Assembly: GCA_033725935.1 (NCBI GenBank)
Contig: MU867062.1
Span: forward strand, 558,001-622,000
Direction of reading: 5' to 3'
Source: Cladorrhinum sp. PSN259
Lineage: Eukaryota > Ascomycota > Sordariomycetes > Sordariales > Podosporaceae
DNA: 64,000 bases
The first letter of the stretch is position 1, and each line of letters starts with the position of its first letter. This document shows positions 35,479-47,994 of the stretch, piece by piece. The position numbers and the translations under genes were made by a program. Below the pieces are notes generated by a model. It saw only the letters and a list, made by a program, of their open reading frames with translations, made no database searches and was not told where the DNA came from.

Positions 35479-38101
35479 GGTGGCTGCTTTAAAAGCTGTC
35501 CCCGTGACAGCTACGTTGAAAATAAAAACAGATTTTAAAATACGGCCTATGCCTCCCTTCTATTTGATTACCGGCGCATTGACTAGAAGAGATTCCGGGG
35601 TGTTGCGATCAAGTTGGCATCACCCGCATTTATTATGTGGAGGGTTGAGGTGAATTGGCAGCCGTTGTTCGAGATCCGCGCAAGGAGGGGACTTTGCGCA
35701 ACGCGTTTCTGTCGCGCCATCCCGGCAGCTTGCCCACCTAGGCCCAGGCTCTAGTCGCGGCTTCTGAGAAAGAAAGCTTGGGCCTTTAGTCTGTCACGTG
35801 ACTCACACCGATCAATGACTAGAGGTCTTGAACTCCCAGCCCAGGGTCCTTTCCTCTCTTTACGTATTATACTCGTTGTCCAGGCCGTAAAGGTACGATG
35901 ATTCATGATTTAACACGATCAGAATTATTTCAGCCGGCAGCAATAAAATTTGCAAACACGATGTGGTCGAAATGTAACTTTTGATTATTCTATTGTGTCA
36001 ATCTCCCACTTGCATACCTATTTACGGTAGGTACGGAATACGGAGTATAGATGGGACCTTCCTTGATATGTTTCCTGCAGACAGATAGGTAGGTGCGATG
36101 GATGCAAAGGAAGGGAGGGTGGAAATTTCTTCGGAAGAAGAGGGCAGTTGATCATCAAAAGGCACGATTGATGGGATGTCTCACCCAAACAGCCACTTGT
36201 CCACGCATCCATCGGATTCGGGGGCGCCTCCTGCCAAGCTCACTCTCTCTGTTGCCGAAACATGGCATTCGGCTCTGATAATAAAACTCTGGTTGCTGTA
36301 CGCCCCTCGGACCTCGATGTTGCCATGGACCCCGGAGTCGGAAAGCTTAAATTTTGAGTGTCGTTTGATCCAAGTTGTCTGTCAGTCGCCCATGCTGCAA
36401 GCCTGCTGCAGCTTGAGATGTCGTGCACATCATCCGGGAGACATCAAGATGACCATCCGAGTTGGGCATGATCGACAACCCCGTTGTCTGGCCACCGTTC
36501 TGGATCTCCCCGATAAATGTTCTTGTGCCTTTGCTGTCTTGTGCAAGGCGGAAATGTGGTACAGACGGGACGGCTCGAAATGCGCCTGGGCTGCTGCTGC
36601 TGTGTCCTTGACTCCTTGCTGCAATGCATCCACCTGGGCACTATGGATCTCGCATCTTGCTTCCAGCCAGCTTCTTTTGTTGTCTTACTACCTATCTACT
36701 ATCGTCATCGCGGAAGACCGAACCACCCTGTTGCAGTATATCTAGCACGGTACAGTTAGAGACGGAGGGAGAGAAGGTTACCTAGACACGTTCCCGTTTC
36801 GGCGGGGGCCTTGGAGGGGTTGTGGCGGCTTAGTTGTGTGCTGATTCTTTCAAGTTCATCAACAGCTGGAACGGGATATTGGCAGGCTTGCGTCCTTTTC
36901 AGCTCATGAAATGCAAATTAAAAATTTTGTGTCCAGTGCTGCATCATGATTTCCTTTTGTCTCCGACTGCTTGGTCAACGATGGGGACACAACGCGGCCT
37001 GCACGGCTGGCAATTGGCAACTGCAAGCAAGAGCCTTCCATCCTGTGGGCAACAGGTCGCAAAATTCGGGCAAGGGAAGGCACGGCCCCACGGATGGGGG
37101 GGGGGGAGCGGCGTGTGCATGGACAGGGGTGTCAAGAATGGCGCTAAGAGATTTGCAAGGCCCGGGAAGGACGTTGGGAAGAGCACGCTGTCTATAAATT
37201 TAAACCAGTATTCTTTATAGACAGCTGGCTGCCCTCCACCCGAATTTTCCACTGCGCTCGCTGCTCACTGCACGCACCTCCGCCCGCCAAATCACTCACC
37301 CTGCCCACACACCCTGGGTCACACCGAGGCGGCCTCCATTTTGGCCAACTACAATTGGTCAAGCGCCACTTTTCACCTCTCGAGCGACGAGGCCACACCT
37401 TCCCAACGTGTTAGTGAATTTGATATCGACGACAACTTCACTTTTGGCTGTCGCATTCCATTCACATTGCTACACTCAAATTTCATTCCTTCAAAAATCA
37501 TTTCATTTACCACTCCACTTGGAACCAAATTCTTTTTTGAATTTTCACCCAGCAATCCAGCATCCCCAAATTGGCTAAAAAACCACAACTTCCTCATCAA
37601 GGCTCAGGTCAGTATTTTATTGTTCATAACATTATTTTGACCACCCCCAAATACCCACCTTTACCCACTTGCTGCCTGCGGCTTGCCTGTCAGATGCATG
37701 TCTCTTTCTCGGACTTCCCAAATGTGGAACTCGTCTCGGCCATGAGCGGACCAAAAAGAGGATTTCCTTTGATGTTGCAGCTGCTTTCAGTTTTGGGTTT
37801 GGCGCATTTGGTCGCATCGGAGAGATCTGGCGAATCTCAAACCTGGATGTTGGGCACTCGCTGCATTTTAGGGCCCATCCACCCCTGCACATCACAGCAT
37901 TTCCCGCTTCAGCGTCAGCCAGCCAATCATGGCTCATCCTTGAATCCCCATCACCACCTCTCCTCATAGTTATTACAGCTATTGACAGCCTGTTCATAAC
38001 ATCACGACATCATAAAATCAAATTAAAGACTAATAAAAAATGCAGTGCCATGATCGTCATCCTTTAACGACTTTAACGGGTTTTGGTGATATGAAACAAA
38101 G
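35479..38101. other. Divergent spacer between SMC3 and MOT1
   Basis: A 2.6-kb stretch from which the two flanking genes are transcribed apart. Open frames are short and unconvincing. It contains a perfect 12-bp inverted repeat at 37187-37225 and a G run near 37097-37106. The part just before 38102 is presumably the MOT1 leader. Confidence 0.5.
37187..37225. repeat. Perfect 12-bp inverted repeat with TATA-like arms
   Basis: GCTGTCTATAAA at 37187-37198 is exactly mirrored by TTTATAGACAGC at 37214-37225, with 15 bases between. The arms contain TATA-like sequence facing both ways. It could be a hairpin, a protein-binding palindrome, or chance. Confidence 0.6.
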
Positions 38102-41100
38102 ATGGCGTCTCGGTGAGTGATCATCGTCCTCAGTGATATTGGACAAGTGACATCTTGCTAACAACTATTCGCAGGCTTGACCGGCTTGTTACGTGAGTTA
38201 CAATCTTCCTCGATGTGGATTCGCTTGCCACCGCTTGATATGTAGCACTAGACCGACGTTCACGCCCACACGGCATGTGGCTGTGGAACACCGCGATGTC
38301 CCTGTGTTGCCAATCATGCACAACACTCTTGTGATCACCGACTGACCATCCCGCTCTGCACAGGATCCTCGAAACGGGCAGTACCCGACTGATTCGGGAT
38401 ACTGCCGTCAATCAGCTTGCTGACTGGCAGAAACATCATCCTGACGAACTATTTAATCTTCTTTCCAGGGTTGTCCCTTACCTTCGTCACAAGGAATGGG
38501 AAACTAGAAGCACAGCTGCAAAGGCGATTGGCAGAATCGTCGAGCACTCAACATTATACAACCCAAACGAAAACGATGACGGGTTCTTGGCTGATTCGGC
38601 CAATGAAAATGGCAATGGCTTCATCAAGAAAGAGGAGAATAAGGACCAGCCAACCTTTGACGGAGAAGAATATTTTGATCTCAACACCCTCGACATTGCT
38701 GGCATACTTAAATTTGGTCGACCACTTCTTAGGGGCGGGACAGTGGACTATGCACTCGCTGCTCTGGACCCGCAGAAGCGGTTGGCCCATTTGAAAAAGA
38801 CCCTCAATGGCCGGCTGGGACTTCTTGGCAGAGTTGTCGAGGATGAGGAGATGGCCGTCGTTGCTGAGAACATCGCCAGTCCAGCAACACCTCAAGGCGC
38901 TTCTGGCACCAATGGTTTTGCACGGCAAGATAGCATGAATAATGATAGCCAGAGCCAGAATCCCGAAGAGGCCAAGCTCAGCTCACGCCAGCTCAATGTT
39001 CTCAAACGAAAGAGGAAGCGCGAAGCTCAAAAGGCTGCTCAAGGGAAAAGCGGTTTTGGCGACTTGTCCATCCGCCGGTCAACAACGGCCGGTTCCGAAG
39101 GATTCGCTGATGACACGCCAATGCCGGACGCTGACTCCAAGAAGAACGGCAAGATGGCCGAGTACTTTAACCTTGACAGACCTACCGATGTTGATGAAGA
39201 CACCAAAGTCGTATCCGAATTCAAGGGTCCTATCCTTCCGATCAAATCGGAACTTGAAGCCGATGATACGGTCGACGGCGTTGAATGGCCATTTGAGCGA
39301 CTTTGCGACTTCCTCAAGGTGGACTTGTTTGACCACCAGTGGGAGACCCGTCACGGCGCCGCAATGGGTCTCAGGGAGATTGTCAGAGTACACGGTGCTG
39401 GAGCGGGGAGACGAAAGGGCCCATCGTATCAAGAAAACAACAAGTATAACCAGCAATGGCTGGATGACTTGGCTTGCAGGCTGTGTGCCGTGCTCATGCT
39501 GGATAAGTTTACTGATTATAGTTCCGACACCTCCGTTGCACCTATCAGAGAGACAGTGGGTCAGACTCTTGGAGCAGTACTTCGCCATGTCCCGCCACAG
39601 TCCGTCTATGCCATCTATGGACTACTTTACCGAATGGTAATGCAGGAGGGGCTTCAATCCGAAGGAAACCTCTGGGCCATCTGCCACGGTGGTATGGTGG
39701 GCCTGAGATATGTCGTAGCAGTCCGAAAGGACCTGCTCCTCCAGGACAATGACATGATTGATGGTGTCATTCGCTCGGTCATGAAGGGCCTTGGAGACTT
39801 GGACGATGACGTCCGCTCAGCCAGCGCAGCTACTCTGATCCCAATGGCCAAGGAATTCGTAATGATGCGCCCTCAAGCCCTCGACAGCCTCATACACATC
39901 GTTTGGGAAAGTCTTTCAAATCTCGGCGACGATCTTAGTGCCTCTACCGGCAAGATCATGGATCTTCTAGCCACCCTTTGTAGCTTCCCTGAAGTCCTGG
40001 AAGCGATGAAAGCCTCAGCATCTCAAGATGAAGAGCGATCTTTCACCACACTCGTTCCCAGACTCTATCCTTTCCTTCGACACACAATCACGTCCGTGCG
40101 ACTTGCTGTTCTTAAGGCCCTGATGACATTTGTTAATCTGGGTACCGAGACCTCGCAAGGGTGGCTTAACGGGAGAATTTTGCGTCTTATCTTTCAAAAC
40201 ATTCTCGTGGAGAGAGACCAGGCAACGTTGGCCATGTCCATGGAGTTATGGACAGCACTCGTTCGCAATCTCGCGCAAAACCCTACAGTCCTTGCGGACG
40301 AGTTCGGAGCACATGTGGAGGCGCTCATGGAGCTGACCCTCCACCCCATTGGCGTACCAAGACACCCTATTCCCATGAACGCATCTCTATTCCAGAAGCC
40401 TTCTGGTGGCACGTACTCCATGTCTGGCTTGGCCGCTGTCAGCAATAGGCGCTCTTCACCACCCTCCGGAGCAGAGAGGACTCCCAAGCGTCGTCGGAAG
40501 TCAACAAAGGTTGATGATGTTCCTGCATCCACACAAACCCACGACGTAGATGGCCATATGATGCAAGGCGATGTTGATCTAGTCGGCATGGACGTTCTCG
40601 TTCGCTCACGCGTATCAGCCGCCAAAGCTATGGGTCTCATCATGTCCTTTATGGACCCCTCGATCCTTGGTTCCTACGATGTGGCCATCGATCAAGGTCT
40701 CAAGTCGCCATTTGCTTCGACGCAGCTGTCTGCCGCCATAGTTATTGATGAGTATGCAAGGAACTGCGTCTCGAGTGACGCAGCCTCTCGCTTCGTCAAG
40801 CCTTTACAGGCGATCATTGAACAAGACCGACCCTCACATTATAGGGATTTGGTCAGCTACGTCCATCGTGTGCGGTCACAATCACAACAGCTCATCAACC
40901 TGTTCCGCGACCATGGCAAGGTATCTTCTGGAAAGCTGCCAACACTTGCTGTTGTTGTTCACGGCGAGGCCGAAGCCGGCCCTGGGGCATTCTCTATCGC
41001 CAATGCCGACAAGGTCGTTGGTGATGACTTTGAGAGGCTCAAGAAGGCTATGGCACCCGGTCAACGGTTGATCGCACTTCCCCAGCTGAACGAGGCTCGG

Positions 41101-44019
41101 CAGGTAACAGTAGCGGCAATCGAGGACGCAAAAGCTGCAAAGGATGCCCGTGACGCCCGAATCAAGGCTGCCGCTGCCTGTGCTTTGGTTGCCATAAAGG
41201 TACTTCCAAAGAAGCCCAGCCCGCTCATCAAGGCCATTATGGACAGCGTAAAGACAGAAGAGAACCAAGAGCTCCAAGGACGGTCAGCTGCGACAATCGC
41301 CCGTCTTGTACAGCTTTTCACTGAGTCAGGACGACGTGGACCAGCCGACAAGGTGGTTGCCAACTTGGTCAAGTTCTCGTGCGTTGAAGTGGCAGAAACA
41401 CCCGAATTCCCGATCCACGCTCTTAAGACGAACGTCATCCTATCGATGCAAAAGGAAGAGGACAGGGTCGACCATGCCGATGCAGCCAAATTTGCTCGAG
41501 AAGCGAAAGCGGCTCGCATTACTCGACGGGGTGCCAAGGAAGCCTTGGAGATTTTGTCCAAAACCTTTGGCGCCGAACTTTTCGAGCGTGTCCCAAGCTT
41601 GCAGAAGTTCATGGAGGAGCCTCTGGTCAGAGCTTTCACGGGAGACCTGCCGACAGAAGCCAAGGATCCCGAGAGCACATTTGGTCAAGAAATCGTTGAT
41701 GCCATGTCGGTTATCCGAACAATGACACCAACACTGAATGAAGCCCTTCGTCCGTTCGTTCTCCGTCTAATACCTTTGGTCATCAAGGCTCTGCGATCAG
41801 AACTCTCTGTGTTCCGCTACATGGCTGCCAAGTGCATGGCGACTGTTTGCAGCATAATCACCGTCGAGGGTATGACGGCGTTGGTGGAGAAGGTCTTGCC
41901 GTCTATCAATAATCCTCTCGATCTCAATTTCCGGCAGGGAGCCATTGAGGCTATTTATCATCTCATCGCAGTGATGGGTGACCATATCCTACCATACGTC
42001 ATCTTCCTCATTGTGCCAGTGCTCGGCCGCATGAGCGATTCAGATCATGAAATCAGACTCATCGCAACAACATCTTTCGCTACCTTGGTGAAGCTGGTGC
42101 CGCTTGAAGCAGGCATTCCCGACCCTCCTGGTCTATCAGAAGAGCTTCTTAAGGGGAGAGACCGCGAGAGAACCTTCATTGGTCAGCTTTTGGATCCAAA
42201 GAAGGTTGAGCCCTTCCAAATCCCCGTTGCCATCAAGGCTGAGCTTCGTTCCTACCAGCAGGAAGGTGTCAATTGGCTCCAATTCCTCAACAAGTATCAC
42301 CTTCACGGCATTCTTTGCGATGACATGGGTCTTGGCAAGACTCTGCAGACCATTTGTATCGTAGCAAGCGACCATCACCAGCGTGCTGAGGATTTTGCAA
42401 AGACAGGCTCTCCAGACGTGAGACGGCTTCCGTCCTTAATTGTTTGCCCTCCCACTCTTTCTGGGCATTGGCAACAAGAGATCAAGCACTACGCACCATT
42501 CCTCAGCGTCACGGCGTATGTTGGTCCTCCTGCTGAAAGGAAGGCCATGAAAGATCAACTTGACAAGACCGATATTGTCATCACGTCTTATGATGTCTGC
42601 CGCAATGACATTGACGCCATCGAGAGGTATAACTGGAATTACGTCGTCCTGGATGAAGGTCATCTTATCAAGAACCCCAAAGCCAAGATTACACAGGCCG
42701 TCAAACGGTTGGCTAGCAACCACCGACTCATCTTGACCGGTACTCCAATCCAGAACAATGTGCTGGAGCTCTGGTCTCTCTTCGACTTTTTGATGCCTGG
42801 GTTTTTGGGTGCGGAAAAGGTATTCCAGGATCGATTTGCCAAGCCTATCGCCAACAGTCGAAACAGCAAGGCGTCATCGAAGGAGCAAGAAGCAGGCGCC
42901 CTTGCGATTGAAGCTCTTCACAAGCAGGTGCTTCCATTCCTTTTGCGTCGTCTCAAGGAGGAGGTTCTTAACGATTTGCCGCCCAAGATTTTACAAAACT
43001 ACTACTGCGACATGAGCGATCTCCAGCTCAAACTCTTTGAAGACTTTACTAAGAGGGAGTCGAAGACAATTGCGGAGGAAGCCGGACGGGATGACAAAGA
43101 GGCCAAGCAGCACATCTTCCAGGCGCTACAATACATGCGCAAGCTTTGCAACTCTCCGGCGCTTGTTATGAAGCCAGGCCACAAGGCATATGATGACACG
43201 CAGAAGTTTCTTGCTCGGCAGAATACCAGTCTCGAAGATCCGGTGCACGCGCCCAAACTCACAGCTCTCAGGGATCTGCTTGTTGAATCCGGCATCGGCA
43301 TTGAAGGCCAAGAGTCAAGCGACCCTCTCTACACACCAATCAAGCCGCACAGAGCTCTGATCTTCTGTCAAATGAAGGAAATGCTTGACATGGTTCAGAA
43401 CACAGTGTTGAAACAGATGCTTCCCTCGACACAGTATCTTCGACTGGACGGTTCTGTCGAAGCAAACCGTCGTCAAGACATTGTCAACAAGTTCAACAGT
43501 GATCCTTCGTACGACGTCTTGCTACTTACTACCAGCGTGGGTGGTCTCGGTCTGAATTTGACAGGCGCCGACACTGTTATTTTCGTGGAACACGACTGGA
43601 ACCCCCAGAAGGATCTCCAAGCTATGGATCGCGCCCATCGTATTGGCCAGAAGAAGGTGGTAAATGTGTACCGTCTAATCACTCGCGGCACGCTTGAAGA
43701 GAAGATCCTCAGTCTCCAACGGTTCAAGATTGATGTCGCAAGCACAGTGGTCAATCAGCAAAATGCGGGCCTGGCAACAATGGACACGGACCAGATTTTG
43801 GATCTGTTCAATCTGGGCGATTCCGGACCAAGTCTCATATCAGATAATCCAAAGGACAATATAGAAGGCAGAGAGGAAGATATGGTGGATATAGAGACTG
43901 GTGATGTTCGGCAGCCAGGAAAGAGAGCGGCTTGGCTGGATGGACTGGGTGAGCTCTGGGATAACAGCCAGTACGAGGAAAGCTTCGACCTCGACGGTTA
44001 TCTTAAGACCATGCAGTGA
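38102..44019 (+). CDS. MOT1: TBP-displacing Swi2/Snf2 ATPase Mot1 (BTAF1)
   Basis: Three exons, 38102-38112 (11 nt), 38175-38192 (18 nt) and 38364-44019, give 1894 residues, as expected for Mot1. The start M-A-S-R-L-D-R-L-V-T-I-L-E-T-G-S-T-R-L-I-R is diagnostic and needs both tiny exons. The N-terminal two thirds are HEAT repeats that grip TATA-binding protein. The Snf2 ATPase follows: motif I D-D-M-G-L-G-K-T near residues 1330-1336, motif II D-E-G-H near 1440, L-T-G-T-P-I-Q-N-N, and motif VI D-R-A-H-R-I-G-Q near 1765. Mot1 uses ATP to strip TBP from DNA and so redistributes it among promoters. A basic Lys/Arg-rich insert lies near residues 140-160. Confidence 0.97.
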
Positions 44020-44987
44020 CCATGAAGAGGGTTTTGGTTGTTGGAGTACAGGGGTTATAGGATAAACCGGATTCTATTCATTGCCTGTTTGGTATGAGAA
44101 GGAATGGAAACAAAAGTGGTGGGTGGGTGGAAAGGGGATGGGAGTGGAGATGTGATTGTTGTGTATAGTACTGCGTTCATTTCTCGGATCATCGCTTATT
44201 TATGTGAAGGTAACACACATCATAAGTCATTTCAACAAGAGCGCTGTTTTTTGTGTATGCATTTTCAGACCAATGGTGAAGTGAACTATTTGCGGAGAGA
44301 TGGTGAATGGTTGCTGTACCCCTGAATCTGTCTTAACTTTAGTGCGTTTCGCCCCGCTGGGTGACGTTTCCTTGTGCAGAGCAGGGTCAGCCGTTGATGA
44401 TGACGTCAACACCAGCTGCTGTAAGTCAGCTCAGCAAGCTCGCAGCTCTCAGCAGCTCCCTCTTCTGTTGGGAATGTTCTTGAACATAAATAATACTGGG
44501 TCTTATTCTCTCTTTTTCCAATTATTAACTATTTTACCTATAAAAAACAAAAACATTACGATTCAGAGAAACCAAAAGAAGTGATAGCCTCTCTCTCCGA
44601 GGTCTCAGTGGCGGCTTCCTTTTTATTCGTCTATTATCATCTGTTTGCTGCTCACTTTCGAGCCTTTTCTACCCGCTTCTCATACATCACCGATTAGCTT
44701 TTACGACAGCTCAGCCAAGCAATCTGATGAAACTGAATAAAGCAACAGAACCGTCAATTACACTTGAGCTATTCCCCACCAACGGTCGTCCGGAGTGAGA
44801 CTCCAACTTTCACGCTTCTTTTTCGCCCTTTCTATAGTCGATGACGCGTTTCCACAACTCCGTACAACAGAGAAAGCAACCAGCAGTCTAGAATTTCTCT
44901 CTTCAACTTCAACGCCATCCATTTCACTGCAACTCACCACCGTCAAATAAGCACACGAAAGCCGCAAAAAGGAAAAAGCGAGCAAAA
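44020..44987. other. Intergenic between MOT1 and the DUF3074 gene
   Basis: MOT1 3' flank followed by the promoter and A-rich leader of the next gene. No gene is seen. Confidence 0.55.
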
Positions 44988-46944
44988 ATGTCACACCACA
45001 AACCCTTTCAGTCCCTCTCACCACTAACATGGTCCGACCTCTCTCCGGAATCCTTCCCTTCGTTAATGAACGAAACCTTTTCAAACGCCCAAATTCTAAT
45101 CGATTCTATCCCTCCCCTCGCCTCCTCCAGTTCTCACACAACAAGACACCGTTCCCAAACCGCACCTGTGTCTTCACAACCTACTTCAGAATCTCTAAGT
45201 CCCGATGTGCTCAAACTTAGGAAAGACTGGTCCGCTTTGAAGCCAATGGCTGCTTCTTCGAATCCGCACAACATCACCGTTTACAAACTGAGTGCAAAGG
45301 ATGGTAAAGGTGCCTGGTTCGGACGGAAGAGTATACATTATGGGTATAATTTTGAGCAGTGGGAAGCCGCGCTGAGAAAGGAGTTTGGGGAGACCTTGAA
45401 GAGGGGTGAGAAAAAGAATATGCCTGGGCAGGGGAATATTAGGGGGATTGGGGCCGAGAAGAAGGTGGAGAAGGTTGATGTACCTGGGGTAGGAACGGTA
45501 GAAGGTATGCCATTCAAAGTGAACATGTGAAATGAAATCGGGTAACGCTGACACCATGATAGTGTTCCTTGTTTCGGCAAGATTCCCGGGACCAACTACG
45601 CCGAGAGACTTCCTGGCCTTACATATGACTCCTGAAGCTGCCAAGGGAGAAAAGGGAGAAAGACAGTTCATGCTTATTTCGAGACCTTGTGAGCATGGTG
45701 ATTGCCCACCGAGGTCTGGATTTATCAGGGGACAGTATGAAAGCGTCGAGGTTATCAGGGAGGTAAAGGTCGATGGGAAGAGGCATGGAGAGCGAAAGAC
45801 GATGTCGTCTACTGATTTGGGCAAGGATGGGGCGGCGGCGTCTCTTGTAGATGGGGAGGGAGTAGAAGGAGAAACGGCGATTGAGTGGTTGATGGTTACG
45901 AGGAGTGATCCGGGTGGAAGTGTACCAAGGTTTATGGTTGAGAAGGGAACGCCAGGTGGGATTGTGAGTGACGCAGGGAAATTTATCGAGTGGTTTGAGC
46001 ATATGTGTGAAGAGGAAGAGACAGAGTGTGAAGAGAGCGGGGTGGTTGAGGAGAAAGTGAACGGTGCGGCGGAGAGGAAGGAATCGGCGGTCAATATGGG
46101 CATGGTGCGGCGAAAGTCTTCGAGAAAGGCTGTAATACAAGAGGAGGACCATGGTACAAACGGCGAGAAATATGAAGAGATTCCTCAACCGAGCGGGTTT
46201 TACGGTATGATAGCCAGCGCTTTGGAAGCCGCAGGGTCCGTGGTGGCTAATAAGCTTCCGGGTCTTGTTGGCTCCTCCGTTGGTACCGGCTCAGATGTGG
46301 ATAACGTTGACGAGGTTACTGAAGAAACCGACGACGCATCCTCCGAAGCTAGTTTTGCCTCAGCTCAGGAAGACTCTACCCACGATGAGATCTCACCTCC
46401 GCCATTTGATGGTGCCAAAATCAACGGGCTCAAAGACACCGACGCGGCATCTACCCGCTCTTCCATTTTATCGGAAGATGTCCTTTCGAATACAGACACA
46501 CCGACAGGAAGAGGCAGTCGTCAGCACGAGAAAGAACTTCGTAAACTCCAAGCACGCATGCGGAAAGCTCAGGAAAAGCTGGAAAAGGGGTCGAGAAGGC
46601 ATCGTAACCATAGCAACGGCGACAAGGAAGAAGAAGCGCTAGCTAAGCTTCGTGAGAAGCATGAAAGGGAGGTAGCTAAGCAGGAAGAGAAGTATAGGCG
46701 TGAATTACAGAGATTGGCGGATAAGCGTGCTGCCGAAGAGAGGAAAGCTGAGGATAGGAAGAAGAAGCAGGCCGAAAAGGAGGAGCGGGCAAACATCCAG
46801 ATGGAGTTGGAGAGGACGAGGGCAGAGAGGGATGTCGCGTTGAAACAGATTGAGATTTTGAAAGGACAGGTGGGGGAGCTGCAGACGCAGAATACCAAGT
46901 TGGTTGCTAGGTTGGGGAGGGAGGGGATTGTTTTGGCGGAGTGA
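44988..46944 (+). CDS. DUF3074 (START-like) protein with C-terminal coiled coil
   Basis: Two exons, 44988-45504 and 45563-46944, with a 58-nt intron (donor GTATGC, CTGAC branch) give 632 residues. The region with G-A-W-F-G-R-K-S-I-H and F-L-V-S-A-R-F-P-G-P-T-T-P-R-D-F, ending at an F-I-E-W-F-E helix near residue 330, is the fungal DUF3074 domain, related to START lipid-binding folds. An acidic linker follows, then about 150 residues of charged coiled coil rich in Lys and Glu, suggesting an oligomer. The lipid, if any, and the cell role are unknown. The chosen donor is the one that keeps phase with the second exon; a donor 16 bases earlier does not. Confidence 0.85.
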
Positions 46945-47279
46945 AGTGAAGGAAAATGATGGTCGCATTGGGTTGGTTGTGTTGGAGTTTACACGTACAT
47001 ACGAAATTATCCTTTTCTTTTCACTTCTAGAAGCAAGCAAAGATATCCATGGCCAGTTTAATCATTGTATATTTCTCTTTCTGTTGACAGTTTCATATTC
47101 AAGTGTATGTTGCCGAGCTTGGAAGTCACTTGCGATCGCCTTTTCTCTTCAGAGTGTTTGAACCCGGTGACATAACTTTTTCGACACAGTTTTAACAACT
47201 CGTTGTGAGAAGAATTCGATGTGCCTTGAGAAAAAAAACATGAACGAAAAAGAAAAAGTAATAAAGGAGAAAAAATGGA
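46945..47279. other. Intergenic with tRNA terminator
   Basis: 3' flank of the DUF3074 gene. A run of six A at about 47270-47275 is, on the minus strand, the T run that ends Pol III transcription of the tRNA. Confidence 0.6.
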
Positions 47280-47380
47280 TGGACGAGCCCGGAATCGAAC
47301 CGGGGACCTTCCGCATTGCTGTTAAGTTTTGACGGACTCAATATGCTAAGCGGGCGCTCTACCAACTGAGCCACACGCCC
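47280..47380 (-). tRNA. tA(AGC): tRNA-Ala (anticodon AGC) with a 28-nt intron
   Basis: The minus strand gives a full cloverleaf of 73 bases once an intron at 47343-47316 is removed after position 37. The D arm is GCTC-AGTTGGTA-GAGC, the anticodon loop holds AGC, and the T arm is CCCGG-TTCGATT-CCGGG. The acceptor stem GGGCGTG/CTCGTCC contains the G3-U70 wobble pair, the identity mark of alanine tRNA, and has a U6-U67 mismatch. The discriminator base is A. A T run follows 4 bases downstream as terminator. CCA is not encoded, as usual in eukaryotes. Confidence 0.97.
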
Positions 47381-47994
47381 TTTTTATAGAACGATGTACA
47401 TTTAACTTATGCCAAAATTTCATTAATAAATTAGCTCACCTCAGTTGAGGAAGGACCTCTTTTTTTTTTTTGTATACGGGGTTCTTTCTGTTCATCATTA
47501 ATTACTTGCTGCGTTTATATCTCAGTTTCAAGGCAGGTTTGTTCACTATCTGCAGTATTGAATACCTAAAAACAGGCGTTGGAAAAGAGTTGGAAGGCGT
47601 AAGTATGTAAGTAAATGCGATATGTCTGTCTGTTAGAGCAAACGGCTCTGTGATGATGAGTGGTGATATATACAGACAAAAAAATATGAAGGGTGGCACG
47701 ACGATACCATTGATAAGGTAGCGTAAGAAAATGAATCGTAGGAGCAGTTTGGCCGTACGAAAATAAAGTCTTCGTGTTTCATTATTCATTGCACTCATAA
47801 ATAAGTTATAGACTAAAACAACTCTTCGTCATCCAACCTCGACCCCTATTTCGACCAAATGTCAAAGCAAGCATATTGAACGCCAACCTCTCGCTTTTCT
47901 TCCCTATCATCACAAAAAATACAGCCTTACAAGCCTCACAAAGGATACTACTTTCGAACTCCTCCCCCCCCCTCCCCCCCTTGCTACGATTCCT
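47381..47994. other. Intergenic, no gene seen
   Basis: 5' flank of the tRNA and 3' flank of the RRM gene. A T run lies near 47460-47471. Nothing else is recognised. Confidence 0.55.

Noticed and set aside
37341..37640. A 99-codon plus-strand frame before MOT1
   Set aside because: It has no ATG at its start, no family likeness and no convincing splice partner.
45195..46103. A 302-codon minus-strand frame
   Set aside because: It lies antisense across both exons and the intron of the DUF3074 gene and has no recognisable features.
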